This document shows positions 27,504 to 37,192 of a stretch of 64,000 bases of DNA, piece by piece (the first letter of the stretch is position 1; the number at the start of each line of letters is the position of its first letter). The notes below the pieces were generated by a model. That model searched no databases. It worked only from the letters and a program-made list of their open reading frames with translations, and had not been told where the DNA came from. The translations under genes were made by a program, and so were the position numbers. This stretch comes from an uncultured Lachnospiraceae bacterium. Its GTDB lineage: Bacteria > Bacillota > Clostridia > Lachnospirales > Lachnospiraceae. Where the stretch lies: NCBI GenBank assembly GCA_947176505.1, contig CAMWQW010000013.1, forward strand, positions 1-64,000. The letters run 5' to 3'.

Positions 27504-28277
27504 TTAGCATACTTCCTCTCTTAGTTGCAACAGAATGCGTTTCTCCATACGGCTGACCTGTACCTGACTGATTCCCATATATTTTGCCACTTCAACCTGT
27601 GTCTTATCTTGAAAGTATCTCATATGAATCAGTTCCCGCTCCTTTTCACCAAGCTGTCCTAACAGCTGCTCGAGCAGCATATGATTCAGTACTTTCTCTT
27701 TCTCCGCGTCTTCGCAGTCTCCGCCGCTTGTCACTGTTTGTCCGACACCGAAGCTGCCCGTCCCGTTTCCTCTGACTACCTGATCCACCAGATAAATCTC
27801 ATTTCCGTCAGATTGGTAAACCGACTTATAAATTGATTCAACCTCTATGTTGGCATCTAATGCCATCACGATATCTTCAACGGATAATCCTGTCGCCTCC
27901 GATAGTTCCTGTAAGGTTGCTTCTCTACCGTACTCTTGCGTAAGATGCTCCGCCGCCTGTTTTACCTTCCACCCGTTTTCTTTAAGCGTCCTGCTGACCT
28001 TGACCATACCGTCATCCCGCAGAAATCGTTTGATTTCCCCCTGAATCATAGGCACCGCGTAGGTAGAAAACCGTACTTCATATTTAAGATCAAATTTATC
28101 AATTGCTTTCATCAATCCGATGCAGCCTATCTGGAACAAATCTTCCATGTCATATCCCCGCCCTACGAAGCGCTTTACAATATGCCGCACCAGTCCCAGA
28201 TTTTCCTCTATCAGTCTCTCTCTTGCCTCTTTATCTCCTGCCTGTGATCGTTCAATTAATACGGCAGTCTCTTCCAT
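27504..28277 (-). CDS. sigF: Forespore RNA polymerase sigma-F factor
   Basis: The 257-residue sigma-70-family protein has region 2 (ENLGLVRHIVKRFVGRGYD, FQIGCIGLMKAIDKFD, FSTYAVPMIQGEIKRFLRDD), region 3 and region 4 (QDKTQVEVAKYMGISQVQVS). Region sequence alone resembles both sigma-F and sigma-G, but position directly after spoIIAA and spoIIAB fixes it as sigma-F, the first forespore-specific factor. A loop of about 25 residues before region 4 is longer than usual. It starts three bases after spoIIAB. Confidence 0.95.
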   Translation of the reverse strand: MEETAVLIERSQAGDKEARERLIEENLGLVRHIVKRFVGRGYDMEDLFQIGCIGLMKAIDKFDLKYEVRFSTYAVPMIQGEIKRFLRDDGMVKVSRTLKENGWKVKQAAEHLTQEYGREATLQELSEATGLSVEDIVMALDANIEVESIYKSVYQSDGNEIYLVDQVVRGNGTGSFGVGQTVTSGGDCEDAEKEKVLNHMLLEQLLGQLGEKERELIHMRYFQDKTQVEVAKYMGISQVQVSRMEKRILLQLREEVC

Positions 28278-28280
28278 CGG

Positions 28281-28769
28281 CTATTCCTCGCTGTCTATCC
28301 ACGAACTGCTGCCGATTTTCTTATACATCTTCACAGATGTTCCGATATCCGGCTCCGATTGCACTTCCAGATTGTCCATAAACGCCTCCATAAAGGCAAA
28401 TCCCATACCGGAACGCTCCAATTCCGGTTTAGAAGTATAAAGAGGCTCCATCGCCTGCTTAATGTCGCTTATACCAACACCCTGATCCGTAATTTCTACC
28501 TCCAGCACATCGCCAAACAATCGGCAGTTCATTCGCACCTTATCTTCCAGACTTCCCTTGTTTTCATATCCGTGTATGACCGCGTTTGTCACAGCTTCAG
28601 AGACTGCCGTCTTCACGTCCGACAACTCCTCCACTGTAGGATTAAGCGGCGTGATAAATGCAGCGATTGCCATTCTTGCAAAAGACTCATTGTCCGATAT
28701 TGCTGCAAACTCAATCCTCATTTCATTTGTAACCCGTCCCGTTTCTTTGTTTTCAATGATTTCTATCAT
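28281..28769 (-). CDS. spoIIAB: Anti-sigma-F factor and SpoIIAA kinase
   Basis: The 162-residue GHKL-type protein holds sigma-F inactive and phosphorylates SpoIIAA. Typical blocks are FAAISDNESFARMAIAAFI, VSEAVTNAVIHGYENKG (N box), ITDQGVGI and ERSGMGFAFMEAFMD. The start used has a perfect AAGGAGG, which gives a 16-residue N-terminal extension relative to the Bacillus protein; the internal ATG matching the Bacillus start has no site. Confidence 0.95.
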   Translation of the reverse strand: MIEIIENKETGRVTNEMRIEFAAISDNESFARMAIAAFITPLNPTVEELSDVKTAVSEAVTNAVIHGYENKGSLEDKVRMNCRLFGDVLEVEITDQGVGISDIKQAMEPLYTSKPELERSGMGFAFMEAFMDNLEVQSEPDIGTSVKMYKKIGSSSWIDSEE

Positions 28770-28804
28770 CTCGTCCTCCTTTATAATGCAGCTTTCATAT
28801 TTCT

Positions 28805-29113
28805 TTACGGATTAACGATTTCTACGATATTCTGCAGACCGGACATCAACAATATCCTACGAATCCGGTTATCCGCATTGATCGCATATACTTTGCCCCC
28901 GAAGCAGGATATTTTCTTATACCTGCCCAGAATAATTCCGATACCTGAACTGTCCATAAAGGTTGTCCTCTCAAAGTCGAATACTACGTTTCCTACTTTT
29001 TTAGACAAAATATATCGGTCCGCTTTTGCACTTATGTTAACTGATTTATGATGATCTATCTCATCAGGCAGCCTTATCATTAGGTAATTGTCAATTAATT
29101 TAAAATCTTCCAT
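28805..29113 (-). CDS. spoIIAA: Anti-sigma-F factor antagonist (STAS domain)
   Basis: The 102-residue STAS protein has the phosphorylatable serine in FMDSSGIGIILGRYK. Unphosphorylated it binds SpoIIAB and frees sigma-F. ATG 29113 is chosen because AAAGGAG lies ten bases upstream; the ATG at 29134 has no site. It is first in the spoIIA operon, 36 bases before spoIIAB. A sigma-H promoter is expected upstream; only an ACAGAAT resembling its -10 was seen. Confidence 0.94.
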   Translation of the reverse strand: MEDFKLIDNYLMIRLPDEIDHHKSVNISAKADRYILSKKVGNVVFDFERTTFMDSSGIGIILGRYKKISCFGGKVYAINADNRIRRILLMSGLQNIVEIVNP

Positions 29114-29190
29114 GTTATGTAAACTCCTTTCCATTATTCTGTATGATTGTCGTCAACCGTATCAAAAGCTGTCTTTATCAACAAACGCAC

Positions 29191-29220
29191 AAAAAGGACA
29201 TAGCTTATGCCATGTCCTTT
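29191..29220 (-). terminator. Terminator after the TPR gene
   Basis: On the minus strand AAAGGACATGGC pairs with GCTATGTCCTTT around a short loop and runs into five Ts. It separates the TPR gene from the spoIIA operon. Confidence 0.88.
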
Positions 29221-29253
29221 CTCTTTCGTGTCTTTATCTTCTTTTCTCAACGT

Positions 29254-30672
29254 CTACTCTGCGTTACCCATCTCTTCCAAGAATGCCTCCGATTTACTTG
29301 CCTTCTCAGTTCCCGGGAACAGCTCGATAATCTGTAGGTAAGTAGTTCTCGCTTTATCTTCCTCTCCTATGCGGTAATACGCATTGGCAAGATTATAGAG
29401 CGCCTCTCCGTTCGTAGCGTCATACTTGAATGCTTTCTCCAAATTCGGAATCGCATCCTCATAGTTCTCCTGTCTGTATGCCTCATAGCCGTCGTCGTAA
29501 TACGACTCTGCAATTCTCGGTCCTACAAGCGCCAACAGTGTATTATAAAGATTCTCAAATGCTTCCGAGTTGCTTGTCTCTTCCTCCGCATCCTCCTGTT
29601 CGATTTCTTCCAGATAATCTGCGACTACCGTAACCTCGTCCGGATTCGTCAGATATGCGCACGCCGCTTTCATCAGACTGTCCACCGACTGTAACGTGCC
29701 GTCCGTCCCCAGATACGCTTCCAAATCCTGCTGCAAATTATTGTTGTTCTCCGTCAGTTCACTGATTTGAAGCTGCAATTCATCTATCGTAGCCGATTTG
29801 CTGTCCGACTGCTCGCTCACCCTGCGCAGATCTTCGTCAATACTCGCCTTGGCTGTCTGTACCCTAGCCGGCAGAATCAGGAATACGGCGATCGCAACAC
29901 CGATGATAATACCGATTCCAAGATTGAGCAAAGACGTAACTCCCCTGCCTTCTTTCACGTTGACAGGTTGTATAATCGTCTCATTGCCGCTCTGGTACTT
30001 GATAATCTCCTCCGATTTATGCTTTTTCTTCGAAGGATTCTTGACTCCATCCTCCGGTATGAGCATTTCGTCCACTTCTTTCAAATACCGCAGCGTTGCA
30101 ATATTGTTCGTATCGATATCGATACACTTCATCAGCTCTCTCTTGGCTTTTTCCCATTCTTCGTTATGAATGTACAAAAGAGCCAGCAACTGATGCGCCC
30201 TGATAAATCTGGGATTTAACGAGAGCACTTTTTTAAGTTGTATAACAGCCAGATCAAGGCTGTCCTGATTGCAATACGTAAGCGCCTGATTATATTTCTT
30301 AATCGTCTGATTGATAATGTCCAGACGATTCTGATTCGTCTGTATCATATCTATATAGTCATCCGCTATGTTTTTCTTCGGTCTTAAATTCTTACTGATA
30401 ACCCATTCACTGAGCGCCGCTACCACTTCTCCGGTCTCAAAATATACGAGTCCGAGCAGATTGCGGGCTTCCACGTTGTTTTTATTAAATTTTAAACTCT
30501 GCCTCAAACTGATAATCGCGCCTGTCAGATCCCTGACATTTGCCCGTTCCAAACCTTCATTATAAAAACGGTTGGATATATATATAATTTTCTTATACAG
30601 GGCTACATCGGCACCACAGCTCGTGCAAAAATCATGCTCAGACAGATTACATCCACACTGATAACAAATCAT
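29254..30672 (-). CDS. Zinc-ribbon, TPR and single-helix membrane protein
   Basis: The 472-residue protein starts with a zinc ribbon (CYQCGCNLSEHDFCTSCG), followed by TPR repeats (about 30-205), a membrane helix (near 250-272, LNLGIGIIIGVAIAVFLIL), a coiled coil (280-320) and another pair of TPRs near the C-terminus. The N-terminal half should be cytosolic and the C-terminal half outside. No enzymatic motif is present; a scaffold role is likely. It lies downstream of folC and a 51-residue ORF. Confidence 0.8.
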   Translation of the reverse strand: MICYQCGCNLSEHDFCTSCGADVALYKKIIYISNRFYNEGLERANVRDLTGAIISLRQSLKFNKNNVEARNLLGLVYFETGEVVAALSEWVISKNLRPKKNIADDYIDMIQTNQNRLDIINQTIKKYNQALTYCNQDSLDLAVIQLKKVLSLNPRFIRAHQLLALLYIHNEEWEKAKRELMKCIDIDTNNIATLRYLKEVDEMLIPEDGVKNPSKKKHKSEEIIKYQSGNETIIQPVNVKEGRGVTSLLNLGIGIIIGVAIAVFLILPARVQTAKASIDEDLRRVSEQSDSKSATIDELQLQISELTENNNNLQQDLEAYLGTDGTLQSVDSLMKAACAYLTNPDEVTVVADYLEEIEQEDAEEETSNSEAFENLYNTLLALVGPRIAESYYDDGYEAYRQENYEDAIPNLEKAFKYDATNGEALYNLANAYYRIGEEDKARTTYLQIIELFPGTEKASKSEAFLEEMGNAE

Positions 30673-30690
30673 CTATGCCAATCCTCTATT

Positions 30691-30846
30691 CTACTCTACG
30701 CCCATTTTCTTTGATTCCGATTCTTTGACGATCTTAACCATCAAATCTGCCATATCTGTTAAGTCCTGATTATAAATAGCTTCTTCCGCATCTTCTACTT
30801 CCAGACTGGGATGAAACTTCTTTAATTCTTCTTCAAAATTAATCAT
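30691..30846 (-). CDS. 51-residue acidic protein of unknown function
   Basis: The small protein starts INFEEELKKFHPSLEVEDAE and is acidic and helical. AAGGAG lies nine bases before the ATG, and the start overlaps the folC stop by eight bases, so it belongs to the folC operon. It ends 18 bases before the TPR gene. No domain was recognised. Confidence 0.7.
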   Translation of the reverse strand: MINFEEELKKFHPSLEVEDAEEAIYNQDLTDMADLMVKIVKESESKKMGVE

Positions 30847-32161
30847 GCTTAAGACTCCTTAAAAGGGCTTTTATTTCGCCCACCAAATATAATGAACCGA
30901 CAATATACACATTATCCCCGTCATCCTTACTAAGTACCAGCTCTTTAAATGCCGTACTCAAACTGTCATAAGCCTTATATTCTAATCCTGTATACTGCCT
31001 GTAAGTATCTTCCAAAACATCAATCGGCAGTGCGCGTTCGCTTGTAAGCGCCACGACACCGACCTCATCAAACAGCCCTGAAGAAGCCAACGCTTCTATC
31101 ACTAACCGATACTGCTTATCTTTCACAACGGAAAACAATAGCTTTCGTTTCCCACTGCAAGGCTGTATTCTTACTGTCTCCAGAAAAGCACGAATCCCGT
31201 CTATATTATGGGCTCCGTCAACATATACTGATGGAAGAACCTCTTCCATCCTGCCCTCCCAGACCATCCTGCGGATTCCTTCCTGCATAGTATGCACCGT
31301 AATCCTTGCGTCTGAGAGCCGCTCCAACGCCTTAATCGCCAAAACTGCATTTTCAATCTGATAGACTGCTGAAGTGGACACAGTAAAACCAATATAATCA
31401 TAATAGTTTAAATGGAGAGAAAAATCAATTGTTTTATTCCGAATCTTTATTTCTTTTATCGCCTGTTCGGACACCGGTATCATCTCGGCTCCTATACGCC
31501 GCGCATATTCTTCTATCTTCTCAGAGGCTTCATCATGCCTGTTCAAGTAGACAACGGGTACGCCTGTGCGCATAATCCCCGCCTTCTCCCCCGCAATCTG
31601 CGCCGGAGTATCTCCCAAATATTCCATATGGTCATAGCCGATAGAAGTAATGATACACACCTTCTTATTCTCTGGCGAATTGGTAGCATCCAGTCTGCCG
31701 CCAAGTCCCGTCTCCAGCACCACATACTCTATACCCGCACGCTCAAAAAGAACCATAGCCATAAAAAAAAGAAATTCAAAAAAACTGGGATGGTAACCTT
31801 TGTGCGCAAGACCGGACGGCAAATCAGACAGTTTGTCCGTCACAATTTTAAAAGCCTGCAGAAACTCCTGTTCTGTCACCATTATATCGTTTATTAAAAT
31901 CCTCTCCCGCATCGTGATCAGATGAGGAGATGTAAACATCCCTGCTGAAATTCCAGCCTCTTTTAATACCGAACACAAATAAGCACAAACGGAACCCTTT
32001 CCGTTTGTGCCTGCTACGTGAATTATCTTACAATTGTGTGCCGGATTACCCAGATGAACCAAAAACTCCCGGGTATCCTCCATACTGCTCTTACCGGTAA
32101 ACTTCGGAATGCTGTTAATATATTCCTCCGCTTCACCGTAAGTATTGATACGTCCTATCAT
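30839..32161 (-). CDS. folC: Folylpolyglutamate synthase / dihydrofolate synthase
   Basis: The 440-residue Mur-ligase-type enzyme adds glutamate to folates (and to dihydropteroate). It has the P-loop HVAGTNGKGSV near residue 48, the omega-loop region TSPHLITMRERI, GYDHMEYLGDT and the VDGAHNIDG block of the C-terminal domain. It follows the FapA-type gene by 17 bases. The ribosome site is weak. Confidence 0.93.
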   Translation of the reverse strand: MIGRINTYGEAEEYINSIPKFTGKSSMEDTREFLVHLGNPAHNCKIIHVAGTNGKGSVCAYLCSVLKEAGISAGMFTSPHLITMRERILINDIMVTEQEFLQAFKIVTDKLSDLPSGLAHKGYHPSFFEFLFFMAMVLFERAGIEYVVLETGLGGRLDATNSPENKKVCIITSIGYDHMEYLGDTPAQIAGEKAGIMRTGVPVVYLNRHDEASEKIEEYARRIGAEMIPVSEQAIKEIKIRNKTIDFSLHLNYYDYIGFTVSTSAVYQIENAVLAIKALERLSDARITVHTMQEGIRRMVWEGRMEEVLPSVYVDGAHNIDGIRAFLETVRIQPCSGKRKLLFSVVKDKQYRLVIEALASSGLFDEVGVVALTSERALPIDVLEDTYRQYTGLEYKAYDSLSTAFKELVLSKDDGDNVYIVGSLYLVGEIKALLRSLKHD

Positions 32162-32178
32162 AATTTATTCCATATCCG

Positions 32179-33714
32179 TTAATTATGAACAATTACCGTT
32201 CCCTCTATAATATTTTTAGGCGCAGCATATTTCATAAAACAAGTATTCCTGTCAACCACCATCTGTTCGGCATTGACACTAATGATCACGTTGCGGTACA
32301 GATTACCGTCCACCTTAATGGAAGCGCCCTTACTCTCTTCCATAATCTCTTCCAGCGTTTCCCGTTCCCTGCCAATCTTATCCAGCTCCTCGAAATACTG
32401 GTCTTTCAACTTATTCCACTGGGACAGCTTCGCTTCTGTCATCGCCGATGTACTGGCTCCACGCATACGCTTCTCACGCAGTGCATCCGTCATCGTCTCA
32501 ACTAACTCCGATATCTTATCTTTCGTATCACGCTCTCTCTGCCTTACATCCACGAGCCGCTCGAAAGCCTCCGGTTCGTATCCGCAATGGAGAATCGTCT
32601 TGACTTCCACATCATTGCCAGCCGCCATAACTTCAACGCCCTTCAGTCCATGCGTATAGCCGCCGATAATAACGCCTTTCTTGCCTGTCGTAATAACTTT
32701 ATCCTTGGCATTAATGTGTGCATTCAGAATCGTATTCGACTGTACCGAACCTCCGGCATCTATCGTAGTATTCTCTATGAAATCAGCAAAGACACTGCCT
32801 CTGGCTGATATCTTACCGCCGCCCTGAATACCACGGCTTAGAACGACATCTCCTCCGGCGAAAAGCGTCGCGCCTCCCGTAGTCCCGTGAATCTCTATGT
32901 TTCGACCTGCCCGGATCATAACACCACTCTCCACGTTACCATTGATGATCACATCGCCGAAAAACTCGACTTTACCGATAATCATATCCACATCGCCTAC
33001 AATTTCATGAACATTCTGGATATCTACCTTGCCGTCCTTCACCTCAATCTTACCGTCAGACTGCGCATAATAAATATTGTTCTCACGCAGAATACCTTTA
33101 CCACGCATAGGCGGCAAATCCCTGCTCGGTTTCACTTTCATCTCGGCGCCACGGACCGTATAACCGTCCGTTCCCTGCACCGCATAATGATAAACGGCTA
33201 CCTTATCTCCCTTACGCACATTCTGAAGCGCACTCATATTGGTATAATCTACCGAACCATCTTCCCGGATTTTGGGAACACCATACTCCTCCGGAGAGAA
33301 AAGATACTCAAAATAGCCGTCTTTGCCCTCTATACACTCCGCTCCCTGCGCCACCAGAATCTCTCTGTCATAGACCTTCTTCTTGATCATCGCAGACAGA
33401 TTAGAACTGTGATGTCCTTTGACTACTCCATTGCGTTCCAGATAAGTGATAAGCTCATTCTTCGTATATATCTGTCCTTCGTCGGGAGGTGCCAAATAAA
33501 GCCACGCCGTCATTTCATCCTCCTCAACGCGCAGATATGTGCCTTTCGCCAAGTTCGTTCCTTGGGCATCCCAGCCGTCCCCCTCTTCGGATTCCGACAC
33601 AGTATGCATATTCACCATCGCTGTTTCCACCGATCCTGTACCGGGCATAGACGCTCTGTTCATGGCATTTTTTAATTTATCCATCTGCTCTGACGAAAAC
33701 TTGATTCCGCTCAC
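32179..33714 (-). CDS. FapA-type (DUF342) protein
   Basis: The 511-residue protein has an N-terminal domain (to about 190), a DUF342 beta-solenoid middle made of short GGDV/ISARG-like turns (about 225-370), a coiled coil (about 385-455) and a short end. The family includes FapA, described as a flagellar-assembly or polar-localisation factor in some bacteria and a polymer-binding solenoid in others. No flagellar gene is nearby. The GTG at 33714 has AGAGAGG eight bases upstream; a GTG at 33723 abuts that site. Confidence 0.85.
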   Translation of the reverse strand: MSGIKFSSEQMDKLKNAMNRASMPGTGSVETAMVNMHTVSESEEGDGWDAQGTNLAKGTYLRVEEDEMTAWLYLAPPDEGQIYTKNELITYLERNGVVKGHHSSNLSAMIKKKVYDREILVAQGAECIEGKDGYFEYLFSPEEYGVPKIREDGSVDYTNMSALQNVRKGDKVAVYHYAVQGTDGYTVRGAEMKVKPSRDLPPMRGKGILRENNIYYAQSDGKIEVKDGKVDIQNVHEIVGDVDMIIGKVEFFGDVIINGNVESGVMIRAGRNIEIHGTTGGATLFAGGDVVLSRGIQGGGKISARGSVFADFIENTTIDAGGSVQSNTILNAHINAKDKVITTGKKGVIIGGYTHGLKGVEVMAAGNDVEVKTILHCGYEPEAFERLVDVRQRERDTKDKISELVETMTDALREKRMRGASTSAMTEAKLSQWNKLKDQYFEELDKIGRERETLEEIMEESKGASIKVDGNLYRNVIISVNAEQMVVDRNTCFMKYAAPKNIIEGTVIVHN

Positions 33715-33812
33715 ATGGCTCACCTCTCTTTCCGCGGTTATAAATCATAATATCCTAGTATTACTTTACACCATCTTAACGGACTTTACCAGCCCTAATA
33801 AATAAAATTATC

Positions 33813-36512
33813 CTACTTTGTAAGCTGTGTCAAGCGTTCTTGCACTTGTATAAGCATCTGGGTATATTTTTCCAATTTGGCACGTTCTTCCGCCACCTTG
33901 GCTTCCGGTGCCTTAGACATAAATTTCTCATTGTTTAGCATACCGTTAACCCGGGCAAGTTCACCATTCAAACGCTTTTCTTCTTTCTGCAGACGCTCAA
34001 TCTCCTGCGCTATATCTACCAGCTCCGCAAAGGGAATGTAGACTGTAGCTCTCGGAATTACAACAGATACAGCATCATCGGCGATACCACTCTTGTTATC
34101 CTGCACCGTCACTTCGGAAGCTCCTGCAAGCGATGCGAAGAACAGGCTGCCCTCTTCAAAAACAGCTCTTACTTCCTGCGTGTCGCTGACAACAAATACT
34201 GCCGCTTTCCTACTGGGCGCAACATTCATCTGCGTACGGATATTGCGGATGCCGCGTACAGCTTCTTTCATCAGTTCGATTGCTTTTTCTTCCGCCTGAT
34301 AATCCCGCTCCTGCGCAAATACAGGCCACTCAGAAACCATAATGGATTCTTCTTCACTCTGTACCGTGCAGAAGATTTCTTCCGTGATAAAAGGCATATA
34401 AGGATGAAGAAGCTTCAGCGCATCGAGCAGGACGTTTTTCAGTGTCCACAATGCCGCGTTGTTGCTCTCCTGTCCGTCCGCATCTTTTTGATACAGACGG
34501 GGTTTTACCATCTCGATATACCAGTCACAGAATTCGTCCCATATAAAGTCATACACCTTCTGCACAGCGATACCGAGCTCATAATGGTCTATATTATCTG
34601 TCACATCTCGAATCAGCGTATTCAATTTGGACAAAATCCACTTGTCAGCCGGTTCCAGATACTTGCTGATTTCATCATATGATACTTCCCAGCCACGGTT
34701 GCCTGTCTTTTCCTGCGCCTGCTCCATATTCATCATAATAAATCTTGAAGCATTCCATACCTTGTTCGCAAAATTCCTGCTCGCCTCCACTCTTTCATAG
34801 TAGAAACGCATATCATTGCCCGGTGCATTGCCTGTAATCAGCGTAAGGCGCAGTGCATCGGCGCCGTACTTGTCGATAATCTCCAAAGGATCGATACCGT
34901 TGCCGAGAGACTTGCTCATCTTGCGCCCTTGTGAATCCCTTACCAGACCGTGGAACAATACGGTATGGAACGGCTTCTCACCCATCTGCTCATAACCGGA
35001 GAAAATCATACGGATAACCCAGAAAAAGATGATATCGTAACCCGTCACAAGCACATCAGTCGGATAGAAATATTTCAAATCTTCCGTCATTTCAGGCCAG
35101 CCCAGTGTAGAGAACGGCCAGAGTGCAGAGGAAAACCATGTGTCAAGCGTATCCGGATCCTGCGCAAAATGTGTGCAGCCACATTTCGGGCATACCTCCG
35201 GCATCTGTTTTGCAACGACTACTTCACCGCACTCGTCACAGTAGTATGCCGGAATCCTGTGACCCCACCATAACTGACGGCTGATACACCAGTCGCGGAT
35301 ATTATCCGTCCAGTTAAAGTATGTCTTATCCATGCGTTCCGGAATCAGTTTGATTTCGCCCTTCTTAACAGCTTCCACCGCCGGCTTAATCAGCTCATCC
35401 ATCTTCACAAACCACTGTTTCTTGATCATCGGCTCGATCGTAGTCTTGCATCGGTCATGCGTTCCTACATTATGAGAATAATCCTCAATCTTAACTAAAA
35501 GCCCTTCTGCCTCCAGCTCCTTTACAATCTGCTTTCTCGCCTCATAGCGGTCAAGCCCTTCGTATTTGCCGCCGTTTGCATTGATGGTGGCATCATCGTT
35601 CATAATGTTGACTTCCGGCAGATTATGACGCTTGCCAACCTCAAAGTCATTGGGGTCGTGCGCCGGCGTAATCTTAACGACGCCTGTACCAAACTCCATA
35701 TCAACATACTCGTCTTCCACTACCGGTATCGGCTTATTCACAATCGGAAGCCATACCTGCCTTCCTTTAAGATAAGTATATCTCTCATCATTCGGATTAA
35801 CCGCTACCGCCGTATCCCCAAGCATCGTCTCCGGACGGGTTGTTGCAAACTCCAGAAACTCCGTCTTGCTCGGCTGACCGTTCTCGTCCACGAGCGGATA
35901 TTTGATATGCCAGAAATGACCTGCCTGCTCCTCATATTCTACTTCCGCATCGGAGATGGAAGTATTACATACCGGACACCAGTTGATAATCCTGCTGCCC
36001 TTATAGATCCAGCCTTTCTCATGCATCTTGCAGAATACTTCCGTGACCGCCTTATTACAGCCCTCATCCATAGTGAAGCGTTCTCTGTCCCAATCGCAGG
36101 AAGAGCCTAATTTCTTAAGCTGACTGATGATACGTCCGCCGTACTCATCCTTCCACTCCCAAGCCCGTTTCAAGAATCCCTCGCGTCCCAAATCTTCCTT
36201 GGTGATTCCTTCTTCCTTGAGTTTCTCGATAATCCTCACTTCCGTCGCGATGGAAGCATGGTCTGTTCCGGGCTGCCAGAGAGCATTGTAACCCTGCATT
36301 CTCTTATAGCGTATTAAAATATCCTGCATCGTATTATCGAGGGCATGTCCCATATGGAGCTGTCCCGTGATGTTCGGCGGCGGAATCACAATCGTGAAAG
36401 GTTTCTTTGTCTCGTCAACCTCCGCATGAAAGTATTTCTTGTCCATCCATTTCTGATACAGTCTGTCCTCTATGCCCTTAGGGTCATAAGTTTTGGCTAA
36501 TTCTTGGCTCAT
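33813..36512 (-). CDS. valS: Valyl-tRNA synthetase
   Basis: The 899-residue class I synthetase charges tRNA-Val. It has [15 protein letters not shown] (HIGH box), the editing domain ([17 protein letters not shown]), KMSKSLGN, the anticodon-binding domain, and the C-terminal coiled-coil arm (about 835-899) diagnostic of ValRS. AGGAGGG precedes the ATG. A T-box leader controls it. Confidence 0.97.
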   Translation of the reverse strand: MSQELAKTYDPKGIEDRLYQKWMDKKYFHAEVDETKKPFTIVIPPPNITGQLHMGHALDNTMQDILIRYKRMQGYNALWQPGTDHASIATEVRIIEKLKEEGITKEDLGREGFLKRAWEWKDEYGGRIISQLKKLGSSCDWDRERFTMDEGCNKAVTEVFCKMHEKGWIYKGSRIINWCPVCNTSISDAEVEYEEQAGHFWHIKYPLVDENGQPSKTEFLEFATTRPETMLGDTAVAVNPNDERYTYLKGRQVWLPIVNKPIPVVEDEYVDMEFGTGVVKITPAHDPNDFEVGKRHNLPEVNIMNDDATINANGGKYEGLDRYEARKQIVKELEAEGLLVKIEDYSHNVGTHDRCKTTIEPMIKKQWFVKMDELIKPAVEAVKKGEIKLIPERMDKTYFNWTDNIRDWCISRQLWWGHRIPAYYCDECGEVVVAKQMPEVCPKCGCTHFAQDPDTLDTWFSSALWPFSTLGWPEMTEDLKYFYPTDVLVTGYDIIFFWVIRMIFSGYEQMGEKPFHTVLFHGLVRDSQGRKMSKSLGNGIDPLEIIDKYGADALRLTLITGNAPGNDMRFYYERVEASRNFANKVWNASRFIMMNMEQAQEKTGNRGWEVSYDEISKYLEPADKWILSKLNTLIRDVTDNIDHYELGIAVQKVYDFIWDEFCDWYIEMVKPRLYQKDADGQESNNAALWTLKNVLLDALKLLHPYMPFITEEIFCTVQSEEESIMVSEWPVFAQERDYQAEEKAIELMKEAVRGIRNIRTQMNVAPSRKAAVFVVSDTQEVRAVFEEGSLFFASLAGASEVTVQDNKSGIADDAVSVVIPRATVYIPFAELVDIAQEIERLQKEEKRLNGELARVNGMLNNEKFMSKAPEAKVAEERAKLEKYTQMLIQVQERLTQLTK

Positions 36513-36595
36513 GGTTTGTCCCTCCTAAAAAATAAATTCCTCCGGAATTTACTTTGCGAGCTCCGCTTTGCGAACTCGAAAATCCGTACACATGC

Positions 36596-36965
36596 AAAAA
36601 CACCCTCTGCCAATCTTTCCGATTGACAAAGGGCGCATATACGCGGTACCACCTTAGTTTCTCACTCTACGATTCCTGATGCGCCGCTTAAAACGGTTCT
36701 CAGAAATCATAATCCGTTAACGGGGATTAAGCGTGGACGCTTACTGTGTTTCTTCAACAATTTCCGTCTCTGCGGAAAATGCCCTTCCCGTTCAGCATCC
36801 CGGTTCCAAAGCTACCTTCCATGATTCCTCTTCCGAAGCTGCCTTTCAGCTTATGGCGGCTCTCTCTGACGGCGGTCGTCACGTACTCCTCTTTGTCATC
36901 ACCTTTATAACTCTAATCCTGATATATCATACGCCGGCATGGAATAACTGTCGTAATCACTGCCG
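36596..36965 (-). promoter_or_regulatory. T-box riboswitch upstream of valS
   Basis: The T-box antiterminator sequence AGGTGGTACCGCG is at 36642-36654 (minus strand), followed by a terminator whose arms start GCGCCCTTTGTC and GGCAGAGGGTG and which ends in five Ts (36596-36635). Stem I features upstream include the AGTA/GA-type GAGGAGTACGTGACGA and AGAGAG. Uncharged tRNA-Val would favour the antiterminator. A GTA triplet in the 3' side of Stem I could be the specifier codon; this was not established by folding. Confidence 0.9.
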
Positions 36966-37033
36966 ACATTTTAACATATTAGAAATAATATAGTCGCTTA
37001 CGGAGCATTTGTCAAGTCTATGCAACATTGTCG

Positions 37034-37192
37034 CTATAGAACTGTCACTATAGAATTTCCCGCCGCATCTTCATCATAGTCCCCGCTGTAGATCACGTAA
37101 AGCGAAGAATCAGGTATCTCACTGTCATTCTGCCCACAAGCAGATAACAGGACGCATAGCCCCATCAGTGCAGCTATCCATTCTTTCCGCAT
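37034..37192 (-). CDS. Small lipoprotein, 52 residues
   Basis: The peptide has a basic start, a hydrophobic stretch and a lipobox LLSAC near residue 19, then an acidic tail with YSGDYDEDAAGN. GAGGAG lies eight bases upstream of the ATG. It overlaps the end of the sugar kinase gene by 19 bases in another frame. It may be intact or the stub of a longer lipoprotein. Function unknown. Confidence 0.6.
   Translation of the reverse strand: MRKEWIAALMGLCVLLSACGQNDSEIPDSSLYVIYSGDYDEDAAGNSIVTVL

Noticed and set aside
29114..29190. Sigma-H promoter before spoIIAA
   Set aside because: An ACAGAAT fits the -10, but no matching -35 was found at the right distance, so it is not listed as a feature.
32887..33675. 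Long plus-strand ORF of 262 codons
   Set aside because: Shadow of the FapA-type gene, whose repeats keep the opposite frame open.
36733..36993. Plus-strand ORF of 86 codons opposite the valS leader
   Set aside because: It is the complement of the T-box RNA and has no ribosome site.
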